Part shown: positions 23,356 through 33,600 of the stretch, piece by piece | How positions within the stretch are numbered: the first letter of the stretch is position 1 | Layout of the letters: each line of letters starts with the position of its first letter | NCBI RefSeq assembly: GCF_020382885.2 | Contig: NC_058513.1 | Location: 15,091,641 to 15,155,640, forward strand | Length of the DNA stretch: 64,000 nt | Reading direction: 5' to 3' | Origin: Scatophagus argus | Taxonomy: Eukaryota; Chordata; Actinopteri; Scatophagidae | Translations under genes and position numbers: made by a program | Notes under the pieces: generated by a model | The model's database searches: none | The model's input: the letters and a program-made list of their open reading frames with translations, nothing else | What the model was told of the DNA's origin: nothing

Positions 23356-24830
23356 GGTTGTAAAAGATCCGAAGGGTAACCTGGCGAAAACCGGAAAGCC
23401 AGGTAGGAGTTGCTGAGACTGCTAGTCGAGCTAACGCTAGCAACGTTAGCTAGCTGTGTCGCAAAGCTCGAGTTTAAAGGCAAATCGATCAAGGACGAAC
23501 TGCTGGATTCACCGCCAGCGATAGAGGCTGTCCCGATAATGAGTGTGTTGAATTTCTGTGAGTTTTCCAAGCGGAAACACTCGATGTCGTTTCAGATTAT
23601 TTAACTCGAGTTCTTGTCAAGCGCCTGACCTCCAGCAACACGCTCTGCCGTAAAGCGACTACCGCCGACGCTGAGCTGTCGTTACATCAACAAAACCAAC
23701 CATTAAATGTGTCAAAACAGAAAGTACTACCATAAGAGTATATTATATTGGAAACTTGTTGTTTTAATATATTAACTATTTTCGAAGTTATAACTAAGCA
23801 AAAAAAAAAGACTTCATAACGTTAGTAAGCTCCTCGTCTTTACGACACCTCCACAGATCTGGGATCTGTTTACTGAACCAAAGGGCAAACGATGTGAAGC
23901 AACCAGGACATTACAAAACTGACTGCAGGAGAGGAGTAGCATAACGGGGCCGAAACAACAAATACTACTTTTATATAATAATTCGATCATATTTCATCAT
24001 ATCACACATGAGCATATAAATAGAGGTGGAAATGAAAAGTGAAAGCAACAGGATATCACAAAGTAAAAATGCTCTTATACTGTTAAAAGTTTGTTTTCAT
24101 TTTTTTTTTTGTAAAGAACAGGAGCACTGTTGGAAACTTTGCGGAATGGCCTACATCACTTTTTTTGTAACAGTCAGTTTCTTGTAAAACTGGTGCAAAA
24201 AATGCCGGCGCTCCTCACATGCAACACAGGGAGGCAGCAGAGAACTAACAGTGAAAACAGCTGTAAAAAAGGTCAAACCCGTTAGCTCTGCTGCTTCTCA
24301 CTCCTCATTCTAATTAGGCCTGATTTAATTGACTGATTCAGTTGAATTTGTTCCTGTTGACGAGAGTCACGGGATGGATTACCACAATTCTGTTTGTATC
24401 ACAGAAGTAGAGAGGTAGAGCTGCCTGAAATAACTACTATATAACACCTGTCACACCTTTAAAAGAGTGTTTCCCACCTTTCACACCTGCTGCATACTTA
24501 CCCATGATGCAACAGAGAGGCCACACACACACACACGTACACGTACGTGCACGTTTATGCGGCGCGGCCCTGGCCATCTGCTGCCGGTCAAAGGGACAGA
24601 GGCACTGAAGGAATTTAGTGTGCTGAATTTCACGAATAACAGAGCATCTTATTTGGATTCTGCCATTGTATGTGTGTATTCAGAAGGGGCCAAGTGGAGC
24701 GATGAAGTTTGCCATTGTCGCCCAGTGTGGGTGTTTTCAGACTCTCTGGCATAATCTGTGAGTTAGTGTTCTCTGTGTTACTGCCCAGTGTGCCCACTGT
24801 CTTTCCCACAATGCCCCATTCAGCTCTGGG

Positions 24831-24831
<1 letters not shown>

Positions 24832-24869
<38 letters not shown>
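24832..24869. repeat. (CT)n microsatellite
   Basis: About 19 near-perfect CT units. Repeat-driven open frames overlap it on both strands. Confidence 0.9.
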
Positions 24870-24872
<3 letters not shown>

Positions 24873-25049
24873 CTCACACTCTCTCAGACTGAGCTGCCAC
24901 CCGTTTTGCGCCTCTGGCTAATCATCATCATTATCACCATAGGGCTACAAACCAAATTTTCAGTAGCTCTTTGAAATAGCTGTGATGTCATCTTTGTCAT
25001 CTTTTTTTTTTTCCCAGCCACTCTTGTTTTCATCTTCTCATTCATTTCC

Positions 25050-25122
25050 TCTCTTCCTCTCTCGTCCTCTCTCTCTCTCTCTCTCTTTCTGTCTGTCTGT
25101 CTCTCTCTCTCTTTCTTTCTGT
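25050..25122. repeat. CT/TCTG compound microsatellite
   Basis: A pyrimidine-rich tract of CT units interrupted by GTCTGTCTGTCT. Confidence 0.85.
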
Positions 25123-25855
25123 GTCTCTGAGCTCCCAAACACAAAAGACAGAGAGGCCACGACAGGACCCCAGTGTATGCTGGTTGTCAAGGAGACAAGG
25201 AGACAGTGTTGGGTCTTTAAACTGCCTCAGAGGGGTGTGTGGAGTTAGGGGGAGTTGGCCTTATTTACATGGGAAGAGGACAAGGGAGAGACGGGCTTGA
25301 AATACAACTTTTGAGCAGCTTATAGGACTCCACTGTTATTCGGCTAAAATCATTCCGCCACTCGGTCATCAAATATTTACCGAGCAGAGGAAATCTGGAG
25401 CTGTTCATTATGTGGAGGATGCAGTGCATACATAGTAATGTAAATCAACCTGTCTCTTCCTCCTGACTTTCTCTCTTACACGCGCACACACACACACACA
25501 CATAAAACCCTGCTTTTGATTGTAAGCACTGGGAACTCTGGGCCCCAGTGTTGGCAATGCTGAGAGCTGACTGCAGAATACATTAGCAGATGCTTGAAGA
25601 GTCTTTCTTACCAGACTAGAAAAACAAGGGAAAAAAACCCAACAACAACCCAGCAATAAAAAAAGAAACAGCACAAAAACTTAACTTGAAAACAGGAAAA
25701 ACAGAGACAAGAGAACACACCCATCAAAACACACATGCACCCCCACCCATCCATATCCACACACAGTCTCTCTTTTATTTTCCCTCTGTCTCTCGCTTGC
25801 TATGCACCACTCTGCTTCTTCCTGTCCAGAGGATTGTCTGCAGCAGTCACATTAT

Positions 25856-25858
<3 letters not shown>

Positions 25859-25890
<32 letters not shown>
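25859..25890. repeat. (CT)n microsatellite
   Basis: About 16 uninterrupted CT units. Confidence 0.9.
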
Positions 25891-25893
<3 letters not shown>

Positions 25894-26640
25894 CAGGGGC
25901 CTGGGGTTGCGGCCGCAGAGCAGGCTCAACTCCAAGCCTGAAGTTCAATATCACCCCCAAACTCCACAATGAAAGCAGGAAGGGCAGAGAGAGGACGAAT
26001 GAGCCACCCACTGCTGCATTCACCACGGAAAAACCCATGTGATTCTCTTCTTTGTGTGTATGTGTGTGTGTGTGTGTTAAACCTTAAATGTGTGACTTTA
26101 AAGGGAAGTTTTACTTTTAACTCTGAGTGCCAAAAGCTCAAAAGGCTTAGAAATAACACTCTTCATGTTTTAATTTCTATAAAGTGCACACTTGGAGAGA
26201 GAGAGAAACATACAGGGCTAATTAAAATAAATGTTTCTACCATGACACATGGAGGTTATTAGCGTTAGCTTTTCGAAGGACAAACTGTGATCCTGTGTAA
26301 TATTTACTCTGCAGATGTTTGAGGGCGAGATTGCACAATCAATTTCCCTTTAATTCCCCAGCCATCTACTCCTCCAAACTTGAACCCCCCCTTTCCCCTC
26401 CCAGCCCTTCTCTTTTCTCTGTGTTATACATGTGCATGCCTCTTAGAAACCATGGTGAGCTGGGTGTGTTTTGTCCTCTCTTATTACACACATCGATGTG
26501 TGTAATGTCCACTTTAAGTGCCGAAGTGGACAGAAAGCAGGAGAAAGAACACAGAAAAGGAGAAGTGGGAAAACACCATGTTGTGGCCTTTTCCCTGCAT
26601 TTCGTCTTCAGTATCCGCCGGCTCCACCCCCAGCTCCTCG

Positions 26641-29600
26641 CTCAGTGTTTAAGGAGTGTTTTGGTGATTAGTATGCAGAAAGGAAGCGAATTTGCATAAT
26701 TAAGTGCTACAGAGAAAAAGCAACAAAGTTTGTTAGTTTTACAACTATGAGTTTAATAGTGTACAAAGAGTTATTCCTGCTCAAAGTTAAAAGTTCATCG
26801 TTCAACACATATCTTTGTTTTTCATCGTTTTAGACACACATGTAATTCTTTTAAAAAGGAATCCAGAGACAGATACCATTAAAGTGGTTAATAATCACAG
26901 AAGTGGTAACAGTTAGTAACCTACACTTGGCACTGAAGAGTAGATTAATGTTGTACTACACTGTTAATTGTCACACTCATAGTATACAAAAGGCACAGAA
27001 GGCAAGCAATGCTGATCTCAAAGGCTCAAGTTAATACAGAGAACATCAGAGACTCCAGTATATCAGGACATTGAGACTGTGACATGAAGTACACATTAAG
27101 GATAGTAATGTTCACCAAATTATTCTCCATAGTAAGGCATGATGTTCTTATCTGAAAAGGTCATTTAATGTTATTTTCACGTACAAAATAGAATATAAAA
27201 ATACATTATAACTTGTTACAGTTGTTACGACTCCATGATTTTTTTTCCTTTTTGTTCTTTATGTCAAGGCATCGGTTGGTTTTTGTTTCTGTGTGTGTGT
27301 GTGTGTGTACTTGTAAAACTGCACCACACTTTCTGAGAGAGCGGATACACACGCAAAAATATATGTGTGGAGGACTTCATCTCCGACAAAACAATCAAAC
27401 AAACATACATAAAAAATTGAAATATAACACTGTTCTCTGGAGGCATCTGAACCTCACATAAACATTTCAGACACCGTAGCTGCTGTTTCAATACTGCATC
27501 GCACTTCCAATTCAAATAAACACTTGTTTTTTTTGTTGATTTTTTCGTTTTTGCCACTAAAATCTGAATCGAAAAGAGTTGTGGATGTAATGGCATAAAG
27601 ATGTAGATGACGACAATTAGGCCGAGACACATTTCCTGCAGTCCTAAATTAATCTGCATAAACCCAAATGACATGACTTCATGCTGGGCACAAACCCACA
27701 CACAAGATTTAGGTGTAACATCGTTCCATCGCTCTCAATAAATAAAGGCACCGCCGTTTAAGCTCATACAATACTGTAGTGCGAGAAAGTAAAAGGCATC
27801 GTTGTGTAAGTCCTCTTGATTTAGATAAGAGAAGTGCAACCTTCCCTCTCTGTGCTGGACAGGCTTGGGATGCTTAAGAAAAAGATTCGGGACTCCAGTT
27901 TTGTTGTTTTTCCTCACAGAGCGCCTGTCGCTTCACGGTAATATTGAAACACATCATTGCAATCACACGTTGGTGTTACATTTCGAGGGAAGGAAACTTA
28001 ATACATGAATGTCTGAACGCCAATTATTATGTGTTAAAATGAGTTATTATTGGAGCAATCCCTTCACTGAGGAGCACGATGAGGAAAAATGCTTCAGAGT
28101 TTCAACATATCTCTTTTAGTTTAGTGTTTACGGAGGGTTTTGTGCTGGATAAGTACAGTTACCATCATCATCATCAGTATAGTTACCATGTTATTAATAG
28201 AGTCATTATTATTATTGCATCACATGAACTGAGGGCAGGGAAGGTCAGAGAGACAGTTTGTCACAGCCAGGGATTGGTATAGGAGCCCTTTCACCACATC
28301 GAGGGCCCGTACCCAGGAAAGTCTCGAATGGCAACAACCGTAGGATTTCAACTGTTGAAACGCTTATAAAACATTCTTAAACTGGCTTTGGACTTTTGGG
28401 AGGAAGGCACGTCTGGTAAAGTTTAGGTTAGAACTTGATGGGCGGGGTCCTGAGGTTTATTCCCATGATCGCTGTCATCTGGTTGGTTGGTTAGACAGAA
28501 GCAGCCGGGTTGTTCCCAATGTGCTGGTCTGGTTGGCTGAGCTGAGGGAGTGGCGGGGCCCTGGGCCAATGAGCACGCCAGCAGGCAGAGATGGGTGGGT
28601 CATCAGTGGGCGGAAAGGTCAGAAGGTCAAGGGGTCATGGGTTAGTTGCCGTGGCAGCTAGAGTTAGACAGACAGAGACGGACGGACGTGGAAAGGAAAC
28701 AAAAAGGGCACATAAAAGGGGACATAAAAAGAAAAAAGATAGAAGAGAGATTAGTGTCAGCTAGTGGCGTCAGGATGACAACAAGGCAGATCTACGGCAG
28801 TCACACAGCATGAGGGGCACCGCAGAAGAGCTGCACAACCCCTTCATGAGCCCTGCATAACCATTCAGAATGACTTACATCAACCACCGGGTGGTGACAT
28901 AAGGAATGGCTGGTTTGCGATGCTCATGTGTGCTCATGAAGGTGCTCGCAGGGTTTTGAGGAGATACCCCTCCTGTTGCGTGACTGCTGCTATAGTGATA
29001 CTACTCATGCTAGCTGCGCTACGTCTAGCACAGACAGACAGTGAAACCATGGACAGAGAAGGAGACAGCATGGTTTCATGTGGGTGAGACAGTGACCTTT
29101 ACGTCCCAGGAAAAGTGTCTGGGCCTCGGAAATACTTTCACTTGCTGACAAGTGGAGCCATTGTTTAGCAGCAGGCATCAGATCTTGATGATTCACAGTT
29201 GCGATTAACTGATTATTGATTATGGTTTGTTCTTTTTTGCTATGGAGTATTAGAAGAGCACCTAATGACTACAGTAAGCAAAGAGGCACCATAAGAGACA
29301 GTGATGAGAGGTTAAGAGATGGTGATTTTAGAGGGACTTTAGAAACAATTTAACAATAGACAGACTAACTACAAGAATTTAGAGGCTTTGGTTTTCTTTA
29401 GAGATTTTTTTCAATAGTCATCTTTATTGCCTTTTAGTGTTTTTTTGTCCATCGTGTACAACAAGAGCGCCACCGCTCACATACACACATATACTGTAGC
29501 TAGCTAGTCCATTTCTATTGCATAAAAACAGTCACGAGGCCTGTGAATCGAGAAGGTCACCTCATCTTTAAATAGACAGAGCAAAAACACCGCCTTCATT

Positions 29601-30634
29601 GCCACCTTTGTGGTGACTTAAACAGTAGTAGCTACACACCTTGAATAAAATTTGAAGTTTACATGGAGACACTTCATCTATAAAAAGCATGTCGTAAAAA
29701 CAAAAATAAAAATTTACAAACTAAAAAAAAACTAAAAAAAAAAAAAATACTACAAGTATTTCCAAGCGATCTTGTTCCATAAGCTTCATATAAGCACTTA
29801 AATCCTTAAAATCCCTATATACAAATTTATTTTGCAGCTAAATACATGGTAACAGCACCACTCTGGCTAGGAAATATATGAAAGATGTAAACAGCCCCAA
29901 TGATAAAGTCCAGTGGGCGACTGATAAGACCACAAACAACAGTATTTCATACAAAAGAGCTTGTAACACAGACCTCAGTAGTCATCACACGCTGTGTTTT
30001 AGTAGTAAAGACCATAAGATCATATTGAATTGAATGACCTCCAGAAAAAAGACGATCGCTGTTACTTCAAATGTCATATAGTCATTGGGCACAACACAGG
30101 ATTTAATTAATAATAACAACCAAAAAAAAAAAAACAAAACATTTGTGGAAATCTGCTGGAATGAAGTTGGGTATAAATAAAACTTCCCATGGTTATTTGT
30201 AGGGTCAAAAGTAGAACTGAAGAGATAAAAAAACCAAACCAGAAAAAAAAAGGTTTCTGAGAGAGGACTCCAAATCCAGAGTCACAAGGACCGAGTCACA
30301 TGAACGGAGTGATCCATTCTAATTGAGAGGGTCCCTGTCTGCAAGCCGTCCAGTTTATCTCACAGGCGAGCAAAGACAACCGCTGCAGCTGTCACCCCTA
30401 ACGTGGTTCCTCCCAACCTGCTCACTTATTTGACTTCCACTGCAACAAATACTGTTTCACATTTTACACCGAGGCTGCTTCAGCGTGTGACCTTTACGCC
30501 TGATACAGTTATTTCTCTTTTAGGCATGCCGTATTACAGACACATGTAAACTGAAATTGGTCCATTGGTCTGCATGCACGCACACTAACACACGCACGCA
30601 CACACACATACACATAAAGTGGCTGGTGAGCTAA
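26641..30634 (-). other. Quaking 3' untranslated region (long form)
   Basis: No coding exon lies downstream of the QKI-5-type stop. The sequence is AT-rich with few open frames. Minus-strand AATAAA signals occur at 29826-29831 and 29423-29428, giving 3'UTRs of roughly 0.8 and 1.2 kb. Longer forms down to about 26.7 kb are possible, because vertebrate quaking 3'UTRs are often several kilobases. ACTAAY elements on the minus strand lie near 28751-28756, 28640-28646 and 26911-26919. The lower limit given is an upper-bound guess. Confidence 0.4.
26911..26920 (-). promoter_or_regulatory. TACTAAC element downstream of quaking
   Basis: AGTTAGTAAC on the given strand reads GTTACTAACT on the minus strand, with a TAAC half-site about 21 nt further on. 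This approximates the bipartite quaking response element (ACUAAY plus UAAY). Whether the transcript extends this far is not known. Confidence 0.35.
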
Positions 30635-33600
30635 CTAACCTCTGTCTGGGGTCACTACCCTTTGGTAAGGATGGATTCTCTTGTCGTGGCGTCGTACCTT
30701 AGTGGTCATGGCACCTGCTAACAGCCATTGACATCGCCAAAACAGAACACAGGTTACTCATCAGAAAGACATCAAACAGTCCACCCATGGCACCAACATC
30801 AGTGAAACCAGGAATTTACAAAAGTGTTCCAGGCTGAGGGTGAAAACAAGTCAAAACGCTTCTAAGAGACAGAACTTTTGTTGTTTTGTGGTCTTCTGTT
30901 CTCTAAAGGAAATATTGATCCAAACCGCTAATTTCTCACTAAGCTTCGCTAGTAGATTCAACATCGGCTGTAAGCAAAGTCACTCTATAGCTCTGTGATT
31001 AAAATAAGCTTTAACATATAGTAAATCACAAACAGCTGCGCTAAAATATCTATGTGTTCACTAAAATGTGTTAAAATTACAAGCTGAAGCTGAACTATTA
31101 AAAAAGTTAAATAGCCGTCACACCACAACACTAGTCTGCTAATACAAAGAGGAAATTAACAGGAATGGACACTTGACTACAGAATGACTGTCGAGGAATC
31201 TGTCATCCTAAAGTAAAGTACAGCAAACTTTGAGTGTTTGCTCTATGGGACAAGTATGTAGGGGGGAGGAAGGGGGAGGAAGGGGGAAGGGGGGTGTCTC
31301 TGCAAGCCAGTCCGTGTGTGTGCTAGGAAGGGTTGCTATCGCTTAGCCTTTGGTTGGAAAAGCCATACCTGCAAAAACACAGGAAGAAGGGACTGTTAGC
31401 CCAGCAATGAGCTTCTGTGTGCATCTTTATATGTTGTGGATGTATTACAAGAGCTGGATACGGCTGCCAATTTGTCCCAGTGGCTCACAGTGGTACTGCA
31501 ACAAATAAAAGATCCCCTGTGGCCACGAGTTCTGCAATATGTCAGCTTTTCAGTCACGTTCGGGCTTTAAATCGCGGCTCGAGTTCGGTTATTTTCAAAT
31601 GTAATTTGGCGAAAAATGTTTGCATTACTGTTAGCAACTCTGTACTGCCAGGTCTCTCATAAATATTTACGTGTTAGTAACACATGAAGTTCCGCTGGCA
31701 GTGACAAGCACATCCATTGGACTATATGATTCAGTCGTGTCTAGCCTCACTGTGTGTTCAGACATGACACAAGCAACCACAAACAGCAAACAAAGCTGAT
31801 TATGACTACCATGAGTTTTAAGACCATGAAGGTCTGATTTGTACATCTTCCTTACACACTAAAAAACACTGACACTGTGTGTTAATATACTGCAAGCAAT
31901 ACTGGGTTCATTTGTAACTCAACAGTAATATAAAAATAACACGAACACACGGTCAAAAAATGCCCGCAGCTACAGGACAAAGTTAACCCAGTGAATTTTT
32001 AACTCAAAATATCATTTTCTGTGCGTGCTGTCATCTCAGTGTAAAAGGACAAGTGGGCGGGGCCTGGGACACTTCCATTGGGAAGCCAGTATCCAGTTCT
32101 CATAATACATCCATTGACTATGTATAAAAGTGATGAACTTTAGAATTTTAAATACCTAATACTCCAGTTGAGTCAATTGGGTATTCCAATATGGAGGGCG
32201 TGAGTGTGTAGGGATACTCGTACGGCGTGTAGATGATTCCAGATTCGGGTCCCTGCTGCACCAGCGCCGGGTGTGGATTGGCTCCCGGTACGAGGGCTGA
32301 GCTCTGAATCTGACGAATCAGAGGCATGATGGTCGGCGTGGTGACGGGGGCGGGGTTGCGCAGGGTCGGAGGCAGGACGGGCGTTGGACCCGTGATGATC
32401 CGAGGCGCCTGAGGAGTAGCTAGAGGGAAAGTGGCGGTGGCTGCGCGGCACACAAAACATAAAATAATGCAAGTATGCAGCACAACCACACGCGAGCGCA
32501 CACAAAGCCCACACACACACACAATAGACAGGGGGGAAGAGGAGAGGACAAACAGACTATTTAACAGGAGAAACAGAGGCATTGTTCATATACAGTGGAC
32601 TCCTGTACCAAGACCCCTCCTTTGTCACCCACCAACCCTCCTCCACATGTTCATTATGATGTCATCCTTACGCGTCTTGACATTGGCGTCTCTGTAGGTC
32701 CCGTTGAGAATGGCCAGCTCCATCAACTGCATTTTCTTCAGGTTGTCCTCCCCCTCAGCCTACACCAACACACACACACACACACACAAGCAAAGCAGCA
32801 CAATCAGCTTGCTTAGCGAAGGGGGGGACTGTCATTCAGCCATTTGACAAGTGAATGAATTAACTTTTGTGAGAGTGCAGTCAACAAGTCAGCAAATGGT
32901 ACGTTATGCTGAAAGTGATTATGATTCAATCTGAATGTTTTCTAAAGGGAGAGAAAAGTGTAAAAGTCAAACGAAATGGAGTTGATCAGACCTTGACAAC
33001 AGCCACCGCACCACACAGAACATATTCAGTGTCAAACATGCCAGCTTCTCAGCTCCAGTTACAGCTTGGCGAAAAGCTTGACTGATTTACAGTCAGACAG
33101 CAGGGTCGACCGGGTTAAACTAACACATATCAATGACTTTGCCCTCACGCACTCACAGGCATCGATTAACAGGTGTTCAGCTCCTGATTGTCTACGGACA
33201 CTTCTTACATCCCTCTACTTAAAGGCTCGGCCGACGCTGTGCTGTGATTGGAACGGAAGTGACTGCTGATTGCTGCAATAGAAATCCCCCTGCTGATCTT
33301 TTCAGTCTGTTTCTATTGTTGGAAATAATGCAGCGAGGAAAAAAAAAAGGGAAGGAGCCTTGTGATTTCAAAATATGTGCTTTTGTGACTGTGTGCCAAA
33401 GAGGGGTAATTTAGAGAGTTTGTGTCCCTGCGCTCTATGGGCTACATGGCCATGTCTGTGCAACACTCCACTGTGTTCCCTTCTTGTCATCATGTTTGTG
33501 CACATTTATGTGCGTCTGCAGGGTGGGTGGGGGTGGATAGGTGGGCTGGAGAATGTGAGAAATGTTGAGGGGTGCAATCAAAATGTCCTCTTGTGTGGAC

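Larger units (their letters stand above)
23356..26640. other. timm23 promoter and gene-free intergenic DNA
   Basis: The first 300 bases are probably the timm23 promoter and 5'UTR, with inverted GCTAACG/CGTTAGC motifs near 23430-23455. Beyond that I see no exons, only AT-rich sequence and long CT/GA and CA/GT tracts. Open frames here are driven by the simple repeats. Confidence 0.4.

Noticed and set aside
24709-25941. Serine/leucine-rich frames and possible tandem array
   Set aside because: They are simple CT/GA repeats. There are no spacers or unit structure of a CRISPR or protein-coding repeat.
31369-32155. Search for a QKI-7 terminal exon
   Set aside because: No frame resembling the QKI-7 tail was found on the minus strand.
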